Assembly (NCBI RefSeq): GCF_010093535.1 | Contig: NW_022985171.1 | Span: 634,232-698,231 of the forward strand | Direction: 5' to 3' | DNA length: 64,000 nt | Source of the DNA: Lindgomyces ingoldianus | Lineage: Eukaryota > Ascomycota > Dothideomycetes > Pleosporales > Lindgomycetaceae | The notes under the pieces: generated by a model | What the model saw: the letters and a program-made list of their open reading frames with translations, nothing else | Told to the model about the DNA's origin: nothing | Databases searched by the model: none | Translations under genes and position numbers: made by a program | Shown: positions 1 to 11,958 of the stretch, one piece after another | How the letters are laid out: each line of letters starts with the position of its first letter | Position numbering within the stretch: position 1 is the first letter of the stretch

Positions 1-127
1 TATTGGATTCGAATGAGAACGTCGCTGCATGTGTTAGCTCGGGGCTTTACGCTAACTGCCAGGTCCCTTACCAAAGCACAATGACCCCGCCGTCTGTGGT
101 TCAAACTGGATCTCCAGGTTAGCGATG

Positions 128-3127
128 CTAATTGTTTGCAAGAAAGTTCCTTACCCCATATGCGTAGATAAAATGCTTGCCATCTGTCTTTTCATTTGGT
201 CTTGGATTACTAGGATCGAACGCCCAAGTAATTGGAGGCTCCGGATCCTTGATTTTGCAGACCTTGTCTCGATATAAGCTACACGGCTCCCAAACAGCTG
301 CTTTCCAAGCACTAAAGTCATTGCCTTGCCTGCCATTGGCTGGACCATTGACCAAACGGCAGATTTGTGGATTCGGTATCCGTCCTTCCCTTAAAGATCC
401 CATAGGAAACTCGTCAACCTGGCATCGAGCGACTTTGTTAACAGGTTTTTGGGCTTCTTTCTGGTATCCAGAGTGCTGGGGTTTCCATTCTTTCTTGGAG
501 TATTGGCTGTCCTTTCCTCGCTTTTGGTAATGATATACTGTGTTTCCGTGGAGCCCCTTGTCGATAGCCCATCTTTGATTATCGCAGACTTCATCCCAGG
601 ACTTCCCGTATCTGCAAGTGTAGGTGACTGTGCAGTCGCAGCTTGTAGTACTCTTCATCGCGGAACCAAAATTCAGCACTTCCCATTGGCCGATTTTCTT
701 GCCTGGCACTGGAACGCCGGTATTCCTGCCAGCAGGTGGGGAGATAGGCCGAGGCCATGGTTGTAGCATCCCCAGGATTCCTGATGCAATGAATCCAATC
801 AAACTGCCAATTGCCACGCATGCCGCATACTCAGCTGGAATACCGAGGAGAGATAGACCAGCAGTAAAGAAGGCCAGAACTGCGTTAGCAGCAGCTACAA
901 GCTCCGCGCAGAAAGTAGCACCCAGAATCCCACCAAGGAAACCCCCTCGGACTCCACGGCGATCACGCTTGCTCACTCCACCTTGACCGATCAGCCCAAG
1001 ATTCCCTGTATTGGTTTTTGAAGATGGGACAAATCCACTACAGCAGTACGCTTGGTACCCGCCGTTACAGTCTTGATCTCTGGAGTTTGTGTTGCGCGCC
1101 ACTATCGTCGCCGAAGAGTCAGTGCATACCGGGGCGCAGGATAGCCCAACGCCTCGCCAGCCATCCCATTGGCATTTGCCCATGCTAGTTCCCGGGGCAC
1201 AGCAAAGGGTTGTTGGCTTGTCCGCAGGACATTCAGTGTCACGCTGGACCCCGGCGATCTGACCTGTGGAGGTAGTGGCAGGAAAATAGCCAGGTGTGCA
1301 ATCGCCTCCGCAAAAGGTCCAGTAGCAGGAGCTTGCTACTGCGGCCGCCTGCGTTGCATTATTTAGTTGGTCTTTGATCTTTTTCGCTTTGTCGGCGGAT
1401 ATTCCATTTGCGGGACCGATTCCTAGGAGGTCGTTGACGCTGGAGCTCTGCGAATCGTCCTGGTCAACGGCCCAGATCATTTTCCCTGCCAGGCAGCGAC
1501 TATTCGCGTGAGCTATCTTCAGCTGTATGGTCTCTCCATCATCATAGCTGATCCATTGGTTGGAATTCCAGGTAATCCATTTCACGGCTGCTTTACGATC
1601 AAACCCCTTCTGAACACCCCCTTTTGCAATAATTCGGTTGATCTCTGCATTCGTTAAGGTGCCCGCCGAGTTTGTGCACTCTCCTGGAGTACCTCCTTCC
1701 GAAAAGGTACATACGCCATTTGGAGTGTTGCACGATGGATTCGCCAGCGTAAACGACCGCCCGTACCAACCCAAACCGAGGACAACCTTAGCTGGATCAA
1801 CCCCAGCTCGCCATAACAGATCAAGGCCCTCTTCGATTTCGGTCAAATTGGTGTGAGGTTTCACATATGGGCCGGTATGCTTGTTGCCTTTATCCCAGAC
1901 TCCGTGAATATCGTAACTCATAATATTCATCCAGTCGACATAATTCTGGATAGCCTTTACATCGAACCCTTGGAGATACCAGTAAGAGGCTGGGAGTGTC
2001 AAGCTGATCCCGTGTCGGCTTCCAAAGGCTGACCTTAGTTCTTTCAGGAATGTAACAAAGTTTGTCTTATCCGCCTTTACGCCGCCTCTATCATCCGCGG
2101 CGGGATACTCCCAGTCGAGGTCGACACCATCGAAGTTGTATGTTTGCATGAATCGACCGAGACTCGAAATGAATGCTTGGCGACTTCTAGATGTCGCAAC
2201 CATGTCACTGAAAGCGGTCCGTGTATTTGGTACATTCGTCGGATCATTGAAAGACCAGCCTCCTACTGATATCCAAGTTTGCAATGCCGGCTTTTTTAAC
2301 TTCAAAGAGGTAAATCGTTTGTAAAGGTCCGAATCGCCAGAGCTCATGGGCGTCATCTCAAAGCTTTTAGGGTCGAAGAAGGCAAATGCGAAATTCAAAT
2401 GCGTAAACGGGGTCAGGTCAATGTCTTCCGGCGATCTCTTATCGCACGCTCGAGTGGTTGACCTTGTCCATATTCAGCGAGATACACCTCAGGGTAAGAG
2501 CCTTGGCAAACCGATGACTTACCAACTCTCATAATATCCGATAGTTCTTTCCGAGGTACTATCTCCCCCAGCGCAAGATGGTCGTGGAGAGTCACCGCAA
2601 CTTCCATATCCCTTTTGGCATGGATGTTCTCCAGTAGTTGTACAGAAGAGGTCCGTAGAGCCGCAGAATCCGTAGTCAGAACAGCATACATTCAGCGGAC
2701 ATTGCTGATCTTCCTTCTTCGCGTATTGACCGCAGGGGGCAGTTGCATTGCAGTTCGAAATGCAATTGCCAGAGCCGCATTGCGCTGGAGCAAAACCGCA
2801 AATGCCTGTCTTACTGCAACACGCCCCATTCACGCATGGAGTGCCTGGTGCGCAGGTTCCTTCGGGTAGATCACGTTTCGAGAGATCTAGAAGATCTCTC
2901 CTACGACTGGGTTGGTTCTTGTCCTGCAGCACTTTTATCAAAGGATTGGCGGTTTTTCCAGTGACATTGATGAATTTTGGTGTCGAGTTGGAGTGCTTTT
3001 CGAACAATGGAAGATAACGCGCTGACCCATTGTTGGGACCATCAGAGTTTGTAGCATTTGTTGCATTCCAAGCGGCTGTTGTCAACCCGAACCAGGAGAG
3101 CCAAAAGAGCAGAAAATGGCTTGCCAT
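128..3127 (-). CDS. Secreted GH18 chitinase, killer-toxin-like, with hevein domains and NucA/B-like C-terminus
   Basis: Two exons, 3127-2523 and 2462-128, joined by a 60-bp GTAAGT/AG intron, give 979 residues. The start codon opens a hydrophobic signal peptide (residues 1-19). Two cysteine-rich hevein-type chitin-binding domains follow (about 92-122 and 132-177). The GH18 catalytic domain runs from about 195; its DGVDLDWE motif carries the acidic residues to Glu320, so chitin hydrolysis should be intact. After it come cysteine-rich repeats, a long hydrophobic glycine/alanine-rich segment (about 700-775), and a C-terminal domain with DEFP (about 884) and a downstream NGRQG. This resembles the DEYP...QG pattern of NucA/NucB nucleases; that assignment is my inference. 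Fungal subgroup C chitinases share the hevein-GH18 layout and resemble yeast killer-toxin alpha subunits. It is divergent from the LysM gene at 4058. No disabling mutation was seen. Confidence 0.88.
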
Positions 3128-4057
3128 GACTGACTCGAGACGTTAGGGGGTGAATGCCGGATTAGAACTTTTAATAAGTCTGGATGCCTTAACTTCGCTC
3201 TTCCTGTGGGAGTTTGGCAATCATAGAACGGCTCGTCCGAGACTCTAGTGCAAATGAGCTGCCACTCTATTGCCTTGCCAGCCTCGGTGAGAAATTTCCC
3301 ACCTTGGGGACGTAGGAGACCGGACGAAGCTCGATCTATCCCCTTTCTCTCTAGCAAATGCATACCAGAATATTAGCATGCTGGGGTTAAGATGAAGGTG
3401 GTGATTAAATGTCAGACTAAACACCTTAAGAGTCTAGCAACCTACTAGATGGGGGCCAAATTGATGCACTGGAGAGTGTTAATAAGTAGCACAACCCCGC
3501 CTCCCAGGTACTAAAATCCTTTCGGTTACTACCACATGCATCCTGTACCTGAGACTCACTATATAAATTCAGGGCGGATATTGGAGGAACCGTCTGGGAT
3601 GAAATTTGAATGCTGGACTAATATTGAGATAATTTGCTGGTGGATTTGGTCCATAGACACTCTCTAGCTGAACACCCACCGATTACCAGGTAGGAGGCCG
3701 AGTATGCGAACTCAATCTGCTGTGCATGTCGCACAAATACACTTGGCGTGAGAATCAAATTCCGACTGCATGCAATCATATTTAGTTAATGGAAGAATTG
3801 ATTAGTATTGAAGAATCAATCTCGTGCAAGGCTGATTCGTGATCTTTTCGTGATCTCCTTTCATTCTGTTGAGAAGCCCTTCACTTCTGAGTCTTCCAAG
3901 CAGTTATGTACGTGCTGGATCTGAGCTGATCCATTTTACTATTTTCTAATTACCTAACATCATCCATTTCGTAGTTCTCCTTGAGAGGAGCAACACCATA
4001 CCCAGAGGTTAGGGCTCAATATTTTGAGCTGTACACCGCCCATCAAGCGTGTCGAAC
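3128..4057. promoter_or_regulatory. Divergent intergenic region between chitinase and LysM genes
   Basis: This 930-bp gap separates two genes transcribed away from each other, both acting on chitin, so it is probably a shared bidirectional control region. A TATA-like run (actatataaattc, about 3558-3570) is visible. I could not identify a specific transcription-factor site. No convincing coding region was seen. Confidence 0.5.
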
Positions 4058-6134
4058 ATGGCACCATGGATGCTTCTTCAAGTTCTACTTGTTGTAAACA
4101 GCGCAAATGCCGCCTTTAACGTTATGTCTGGCTATGATGCTATGGTCCAGTTCAACATGGGCATTTCAACTAAGTGCTTGACCGCTATGTGTGTCTCACC
4201 CAAACAAGTTCCTTGCTTGGGACCATCAATTATTCTGACGTGAGTTCAGGAACAAGACTGTGGACTGCGATGAGGCCACAGCGCATATGTCTGCGAAAGG
4301 GATGGACGAAAACTACTGGTATAAGGAGAACATCACAAAACTCTGCACGTCGCAATGTTCTACATCAGTGAACGCTTGGTTGAAGTCAGTGGAATCAGAT
4401 TGCGCGACGGACACGATCACCCAAGGTGGGATGGTCGTTCAAGCAAAGACCGTGCCACTTCAATACACACATGCATATAATGTGGCATGTTTACAAAACA
4501 GGTACGGTCCTTTTCCTCAATAAAAGGCTCGGCTTATGATTCTAGTGCTAAAGAGTGGTGCTTTCTCGAATCACAGACTTGGTCAGGAAGTGACTACGTT
4601 CGATATCATCCTGCCATGTGCCTGCAGGATCAGCCGCCCGAACTCTGCAACGACCCTGATTTTGATATTGACCAGATCAACCCCTCCCTCCAAACTATTA
4701 CGGGGCTCTACAGCTCCTCCCTATACTGTAACGAGTGCTTTCTGAAGCTCTGGAGGCAGAGGCTACTCTCGCCATTTTTAGTCCCCGGAAACTGGACAAA
4801 GTACCGAATGGACCAGTTCGAGACGTTACAGAAGAATTGCTCTACTTCTATGCCTTATTCTACTTCTGCATCTACGTTATATATTGGGACTCCGAATGCG
4901 ACGACGCCAACACCAACTAGCGGGACGATAATCACATGGGGGGTGACCATAACCCCGACGTGCACCGGTCAAGTTGTCCAACCTCTAGCAACCCCATTGG
5001 CATGTAATGATTTATCTGACTTGTATCATGTCTCTACTGGGGATGTGAAAGTTGCAACTGCAGATCCTTTCTGTAGCTTCGACAAACCGATCTGCCTTCC
5101 ACTTGCATGTGAGTTGAAAGTTATTACCAAGTATGGCGAAACATGCGCTTCACTTACGGCTCAAATCTCAAATTCAACACGAAAGGTCACACAGCAGCAA
5201 TTCTTTGGTTGGAATCAGAATATTCAGGGAAGTTGTGACGACCTCGCTCTTGATCAACGCGTTTGCACTAGGTATGCCGCGTGCGTTAGGCTTTTGCTGT
5301 CACTGACCCAACCGCAGCCCGCCTGGAGGGCACTGGTCTACTAATTCTACGATCATTTCTCCTACAAGCGGCTCCTCGGTCTACTATACAACGGCAACTC
5401 CGCTCTATCCTACGCAAACTGGCTCAATAACAAACTGCGGTCGATATCACGAAGTGGTGGAAGGAGACACATGTAACCTGGTGTGTCTGCTCTACGGAAT
5501 CACCTTCGCGGCTCTTCGAAAATTTAATACCTACCTCAATGTCGACTGCACGAATCTTTGGCTCAAATCCTCAGTTTGCGTGGGAGAAGTCACACCTGAA
5601 CCTGTCTCACAAGATGGTTTATGCGGACCAAACAATAAACACGCGACGTGCACAAATAGCAAATTTGGGTCATGTTGCAGTGTTCATGGCTTCTGTGGCG
5701 ACGGCACCGATTATTGCAGCCCGGGAAACTGCTTCTCTGGCAAATGCACAGGGCCACCGACCAGTACTACAAACGGAACTTGTGGGCCGGATGTCGGTGG
5801 ATTGACGTGCGATAATCCGAAGTTTGGGCCCTGCTGCAGTATTTACGGTTACTGTGGCGACGGTAAAGATTTTTGTGGGCCTGGGAAATGGTATGTCCTG
5901 AAACTATCTTCCCGCGAAAACGTCGAGACTCACGAATTTAGTTACTCGGGTAAATGCGATCCAGATATTGGTGGGCCTTCAATTAACGGCGAGTGTGGAC
6001 CGCTCTTTCAAGGAAACAAGACGTGTACTGGAACGCAATTCGGAACATGCTGTAGTCAGTATGGGTATTGTGGTAGCACGGATGATTTTTGTAAGGGCAA
6101 GAACTGCTATTCAGGGGCATGTATAAATAAGTAG
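4058..6134 (+). CDS. Secreted LysM and hevein-type chitin-binding protein
   Basis: Five exons fit splice consensus and keep frame: 4058-4188, 4250-4501, 4546-5271, 5318-5890 and 5942-6134, giving 624 residues. Introns are 61, 44, 46 and 51 bp; the last is a multiple of three and reads open if unspliced. The ATG opens a signal peptide ending near NSANA. A first LysM-like repeat lies at about 305-365 and a clear LysM at about 411-463 (VVEGDTC...). Three hevein-type domains end the protein (about 475-515, 525-565, 580-622), each with the CC...YG/HGFCG pattern. No catalytic domain is present. The likely role is extracellular binding of chitin or chito-oligomers, either protecting the producer's wall, hiding chitin from plant immunity, or aiding the neighbouring chitinase. 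Fungal LysM genes are known to sit beside subgroup C chitinases. The 44-bp intron is the least certain boundary. Confidence 0.85.
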
Positions 6135-6313
6135 AACGAACAGTGCACGTGATCGAATATATTTTGGTGTGGATCGGTGTGATAGGCCAGTACGTAGTTA
6201 ATTGCGCCACAAGACGTAAGCCGCGGCGGAAATATATTAACTTCATATTGGTAGCACAGATCGCGCACGTCTTTCATAAAAACAAGCTTTCGCCCTCGAC
6301 CAACATCCAAGCT

Positions 6314-7786
6314 ATGCAACTCATTGTGCCGAATTCGTCTTTCTTTGACTTCACATCACCATACTTAGCCCAAGATCGAATCTTCACTACTTTCAATGTA
6401 AGCATGAATGCTGAACGATGCGCTTTACTCCACAATGAAATCGTGAAACTCGGTTGGGAAGGTTCAGGCCGGGATCTTGACGACCTACCACAAAGAAATT
6501 GGTTCGAATTCTACGGCGACGAAGCAAACGAGATTCGCAATTCGTTATCACCAACCCTAGGCACGTTTCTCGAGCAAGCTTGGGAAGTCGGAGACGACCA
6601 CTCGTTCTTTTACTACGTCATGGGCTTGTCCCACCCAAGCAATTTATTTATAAACCATAGCGAAGAGAAGAGCCGTGGAGAAAAAGAGAGATTCCTGACA
6701 CTTTATGCGGCGAACGACATTGCAGAGCATCCTGGTGGCTTGATGTAAGTGCTCGTGTCAGTATGCAGGCCATGTCTGACTCTTTATAGATTTGACCAAA
6801 ATACTGATACCGCAATCATCCAAATGACCGTCGAGGATGGCAGCACAATTCACAATGGACGGCAGCTGTGGTACCCTTTGGAAACTGTTTTAGAAGCGTG
6901 GCTCGACATGATACATGTGGGGAAAATCCGAGCAGTAACCGGTGACGTCGAAGGCCCAAACCCGAAATTCGATCCGTGGATTAATATTCCATACAGTGAC
7001 AAAATGCTACAGGAAACTATTAGTGTCTTTAATCAGCTGGTGGAAGCCATTGAATCGCGTATGCCTGGCACACACCAGGAACCTAGCGCAACGGGACTCG
7101 TTGACGACGTGATCCTTCGAGAGAGTCAAGTTCCTCCCGGATTTGCTTATGAATTCATTCGGAATGTTCGCCGTCCACGATTCCAATATGTGGCGCCCGG
7201 TCTCGCGCTCCCAACACCGTCGACTTTTTCAAACCAGGTCTTCTTCTCTATCCTACCAGATCCGCCACCAGATGATGATGATCCAGTACTCGCCATTGCA
7301 CCAATTCTTCTTTTCCGATCAACGCAGAACTACACCGCACCTCCCGATGCCGACATCACTGGTTACAATCTGCCATTCAGTTGGCCATACAGTCAGGTTT
7401 CCCAATATCCCTCGGGTCTCTACCTCTCTCCGGTGGACCGCGAAAGTAGCAATCCATTTGAAGATGAGTGCACGCTCGTTCTTCCCTTTGGTATTGGAGC
7501 GAATGGGTTTGCGCGGACAAGCGACGGAGCGAGATTTGGAGAGAACACTGAGGCAGAAACTTCCCAAGCGAAGGATACGTTTGCAGACTTGTTCCAGCCA
7601 GGGTACCAGCCGTTTGTTGAGATGCATGGGGCGAGGTTTGTGGGGGTGTTGAAGAGTTGGTTGGCTATGGTGGAGAACGGCGACTGGAGTGTGAACGAGG
7701 AGGGCATTATTGGAGGTATGGATGAGTGGAGGAAAGCGGATACTGCACCAGAGTGGGAGAAGTATGTTGTCCCTGTCGGTTGGTAG
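6314..7786 (+). CDS. Hypothetical cytoplasmic protein, 475 aa
   Basis: Two exons, 6314-6744 and 6790-7786, are joined by a 45-bp intron with GTAAGT donor and TATAG acceptor; the joined frame is exactly divisible by three. I do not recognise the family. There is no signal peptide or obvious membrane segment. The protein is acidic and aromatic-rich, with a DDDD-type acidic patch in the second exon (about 7270) and many tryptophans. The start is the first ATG in a frame that is open further upstream (to about 6143), so a slightly longer N-terminus is possible only with a non-ATG start. It lies 180 bp downstream of the LysM/hevein gene on the same strand. A role linked to the chitinase locus, such as self-protection, is speculation from position alone. 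Confidence 0.75.
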
Positions 7787-8214
7787 TTGGGTTTATGATG
7801 TTGTGCGCAATCATAAATGTTGTGAAAAAGGGCACATTTCGAGGGGTTCGCAAGACTTGTCCCATTTTTGGCAATACCGTGTGCACGTCCTCTCAATCAG
7901 AACACCATAGTTGCCGATCATCCTGCAAGCGGATGACGGAAAATACGGTGCAGATCGTCGGTAAGCACAGCCTTGTCCAGATCCACATCGAACCAGAGCT
8001 AACCTCTTGCAGAATTGAGGAGCGCCACATTAGCTTAGCCAAGGAGTTTACTGCAAGGCATTGGAAATGCCTTCCCTGTGCTTGAGTAATTCGTCGGGAT
8101 CACATCGTGGTGGTCGTCGATCCGCGTTGCAGAAGGGAGTATTTAAGCTTTTCATACCCAACAGACGGACATCCCAATAAGCCCTTCTTGTGAAAGTCTT
8201 GAGAGCCTTTCGCT
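7787..8214. other. Intergenic, no gene seen
   Basis: 428 bp between the hypothetical protein and the P450 pseudogene. Short open frames here lack recognisable content. It would contain the 3' end of one gene and the relict promoter of the other. Confidence 0.5.
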
Positions 8215-9990
8215 ATGCTGTATACGAACTTGTCTTCGTCCCTTTCCTTGGGCAGCATCTTACTCCTTGTACCGCATCTCATCCCAAGGTAGTGAACTCT
8301 ACTAACATCCCCAGACCTTTCTCTTGATCTGCAAACTCCGCGCCGTTCAAACCCACCTCCTTCGCTGCATTCCTGGTCCCACACTTGCCTCTCTAACTGA
8401 CATCCCCTACTCTTACTGGTCCCTCAGCGGCCGTAAAGACTTCATCATCCTCTCTCTCCATGCTAAATACGGTCCTGTCGTCCGCGTCGCCCCGAACGAA
8501 CTCTCTTTCAACAGTGCTCAATCTTGGCGTGACATCTACGGCGGCCATCCACCGTTCCAGAAATCTGCACTATATGATGGAGCGTGGTTTGCGAATCTTG
8601 GAGTGTACGGAATCACAACGTCTAGGGATGAAGACCAGCATAGCCTGATGAGGAAGTATTTGGCGCCAGCGTTTAGTCATAGCGCGTTGCGAGCGCAGGA
8701 AGGGCTGGTGGCTGAGCATGTTGATGAGTTGATTGGGTGGATGAGGGAGAAGAGTATCCAGGGAAGTGAAATCATGGATTTGGAGGTGTGGATGAGGATG
8801 TGCACTTTTGATATCACGGGGAGTTTGGCGTTTGGGCAGGGGTTTAATGCACTCAAGAATAGTAAGTAAAATATGGCAAAAAGATTTAAACAGGGTGACC
8901 ATAGGGACTAGAAGGAAAGATGAGCTAAACAAGCTTGCGCAAATTCTATTAATATGAGGCCAACACCCTGCTGTCCGTTTCATTAACGGATCTCTCCGTC
9001 AGGTCAGCCTTGCCGACGCCCTACGTCGATATCCGTATCTTAGAAACATCATTGCACTTGTCTTCTCTCGCACCCTGTTGAAGCTAATGCATGGGATGAA
9101 GATGTTTGAAAGCTTTGCGCTTACCACAATCCGGCAGTTCGTCCCTTCCACCTTCGTGCTTTCAATGATCCTCGAGCTTACAATCCTGCAGCCGTCTAGC
9201 GAACCCCTTGAAGCGTCCCGATTTTCTCACGCGTATCCAGGAGAATTTAGATCCTTCTTCCCCTCATCCGATAGTTGTGCAAATTGCTGCACATGCTGGA
9301 GACTTTATGTCGGCTGGCTCTGACACTTCAAATACCACCGTTGGTACCGTGTTGAACTACGCCCTGCGATCTCCCGATCTCTATAACCGGCTCACAACTG
9401 AAATCCGCACCAAGTTCAAATCCTACCAGGATATCAACGCACAAGATGCCGCTGCACTTCCTTTCCTAAAACTCTTGATTCTAGAGGCTTTGCGGATATA
9501 ACCGCCTGTTCCAACTGGACTACCGAGGTTGGTGCCAAAGGATGGAGCTATAGTAGACGGTTTGTTTGTTCCGGAGGGAACGGTTGTGAGTACGAATGGT
9601 TTGGCCAGTTGTCTGAGCAAGGCGAATTTTAATAATCCGCTGGAGTTTCGGCCTGAGAGATAGGAAAAAGAAAAGAGGGGAAGGTCACTTCAAGGGATAT
9701 ACTGGGGGCCAGTTAGCCATTTAGCTTGGGCAGTTGGACGTACCTAGGCCAAAAGTATGTTCTCGTTCTCCTAGTTCTTATATCTTCCTCTTAGGCACTT
9801 GAGAATTTTTGGCTAACTCTTAGGGTCTGGGCAGTCTAGCATAGATAAAAATGAACACTATCATCGCGAAAATGCTCTAGAGTTTCGATTTAGAACTCAC
9901 TAACACAGAAATAGACATTCATCGCGATTCAAGGACTAGCCAACTGTGAGAGAGCCCCCCACTACTCGTTAGGGTCAGAGAACGGGAGAA
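8215..9990 (+). pseudogene. Cytochrome P450 pseudogene
   Basis: Nearly the whole length of a microsomal P450 can be followed. The proline-rich hinge (IPGPTLASL, about 8370) leads into an exon ending at 8861, and an intact 97-bp intron leads to the next exon at 8959. The I-helix (AGSDTSNTT, about 9314), the ExxR region (EALR, about 9485) and a PER motif (about 9652) follow. It is disabled many times: a frameshift between about 9165 and 9195, TAA at 9499, TAG at 9661, TAG at 9842, TAG at 9878 and TGA at 9947. The haem-binding segment at 9721-9750 reads FSLGSWTYLG, so both the conserved Arg (now Trp) and the haem-ligand Cys (now Tyr) are lost. Most lesions are TGG to TAG/TGA or other C:G to T:A changes. 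The N-terminal exon could not be joined in frame with confidence. Confidence 0.9.
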
Positions 9991-10327
9991 GTAGGGCCCC
10001 ATTGGGGGGTTTTGCTCAAGGCTATCCATATTACATGATAGAAATCAATCTCACCTTCACCATTCATTTTAATCTAGCAATAGATGGAAACCGACTGCAA
10101 ACATCTGCTAACGTTTCGAAACATGTCCAAATACACGATAACTGCTGTATCAAAGGCTTACCTATCACGATGTGCAATAACCTAAAACCCCCCCTTACTG
10201 TGTGTAAGTGCACGGAGTCCTACGTCGAGGCATTCCCCGCTGCTAAATCAGAGGAAGCCGTTGAGAAGATTCCCATTTAATTACCTTTTCAACAGTAAGC
10301 GCCTTTATTCAACGCCCCTGCCACTTG

Positions 10328-11201
10328 CTACATTAGGAATTCCGATAAAACACCGCAGATCAACGTTAAATAAACCTAGAGCTCCAATTAGCTTGAATCC
10401 ACTTGATTGGAAATATGTGTCAACTTACAGCCGCAAACCACGAAGGCAACCTAAGCACACTACATGCTCCCGTCTTTGCGGGATTTCCAGCTGTGCCTGT
10501 CAAGCTTCCGCCTCCCTTTCCCCCAGCCGTCGTTGCCGCTGCCGTAACCTCCGCACTCGCCAGAAACGGCACCGCCGTATCCGTACTACTCGCTTTCAAC
10601 ACATTCCCCTTCGTCGCACAGAAACTTGTAACTGCTTCATAGTACGGCTGGTCACTTTTTGCGGCCGTACTCGCCCACTTCAAGCAATCGTTCCATGGCG
10701 TATCGAATGCATTTGGTGCCCAAACAAGGGAGTTAGCTGGGCTGTCCCGATAACAAAGCACTTGGGCCATATCGTCGTCATCGTAGTAGTCCCAATAAGG
10801 GTAATACGCATACTCATAGTAGGCAAGTGTATACCAGGCTATGGCACAGTTGGTGTAGGCAGTGTTTAGGGGAGTGGTCGTGGTCGGACGGGTGGTGGAC
10901 GCAGTGATTCCAGTGTTGCTGCATTGTACATAGTCGCATGCATTGATGAGACTAGTTTCACGTGCTGCGGAGGCAGTTCTGCGAGGTGGAGTATCTAATA
11001 CTTCGGTCAGCACTAGGATAATGATTATGAGAAGGAAGATGCACAGTCCGGCCTGTCGGTCACTTTTGGCTTCTGGGAAGCTTCATATCGCGGCGGCGAT
11101 GCATTCGGCCGTGCTCTTCCTGGAGAGCCAAATCGTGCTGTGACTGGCGCTGATTGGAAGAGAAATGCAAGTGCAACGGTGAAGATAGTGACGCGTAGCA
11201 T
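10328..11201 (-). CDS. Putative secreted protein of unknown function
   Basis: The proposed exons are 11201-11045, 11000-10429 and 10375-10328, giving 258 residues. The first exon encodes a clear signal peptide (MLRVTIFTVALAF..., cleavage near VTA). The second encodes a Thr/Ser-rich stretch, a tyrosine-rich patch with four Asp in a row, scattered cysteines and a Gly/Ala/Ser tail. The third ends in a short hydrophobic stretch, loosely like a GPI signal. The second intron (53 bp, GTAAGT donor, CTAAT branch, TAG acceptor) is well supported. The first is weak: a 44-bp intron (GTGCAT donor) fits the frame, as would an implausible 32-bp one, so the N-terminus may be misjoined or frameshifted. I do not recognise the family. 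Confidence 0.55.
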
Positions 11202-11958
11202 TTTCAAATGAAGAGTAGGGCTTCGTAATTGTTGTGTGCTGCTAAGGTGTCCGCAGAGAGCGGTCCTTTTCAAACATAATTCAGCTAATACCTCGAACCG
11301 AACAAGAGCTGAAGCACTGCCTCAAGCTGATTGAGAGGGGCATATAAGCCAAGCCTTGTAGCAAGCGAAAACTTGCCGTTTCAAGAGGGCTCGCTTGAAA
11401 ATGGTGAGGGGAAATGCAAACTTGGAAACTCTATCACAAAGCCTACATGGGCTGAGGTCGTCTAGTGATGCCCTCCATCGATGGTATTCTCAGCGCGAAA
11501 AGTAGTTGGGCGTACTTTCAGCTCGTTAAGCGCTCAAAGGAATCCTCGGGACCTGATGGAGCGACAGCTCAGAGAAGAGAGATGCCATTTTTAATCGTAG
11601 ATACGCACCTCAAAATTAATAGGCGGCAAGATTGAGAAAGGGGGCCTCCAGGGCACAGGATAGACGCTTGCGCACTTGCAAGAAAAGAGGACTTCAGTCC
11701 GTTAAGTTATCTGCATCTAAAGTTCATTCTGGTCCTTTGGTCTCTAATATTCACCTAACTTGATCAATAGAAAATGAGAAGCTTGGGGTCTGGAACGGAG
11801 ATTGGACACATGACTCTCCGCTCAACTGCTGTGGCGCGGTCATGCTGAAGTTGCGAAACATGCCATCTGAAGTGGAGTGATTGTACTGCAACTGATTAAA
11901 CCACTACACCAAGGTTTCGATCATCGAACGACCTAAAGTCCCCTTGCGCACCTCCATT
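11202..11958. other. Intergenic, no gene seen
   Basis: 757 bp between two minus-strand genes. No recognisable protein or RNA gene was found. It presumably holds the promoter of the secreted protein and the terminator of the mannosidase. Confidence 0.5.

Noticed and set aside
128..986. Several plus-strand open frames opposite the chitinase C-terminus
   Set aside because: They are antisense shadows of the real frame, without motifs.
11013..11044. 32-bp intron in the secreted-protein gene
   Set aside because: Below the normal minimum for fungal introns; the 44-bp alternative keeps the same frame.
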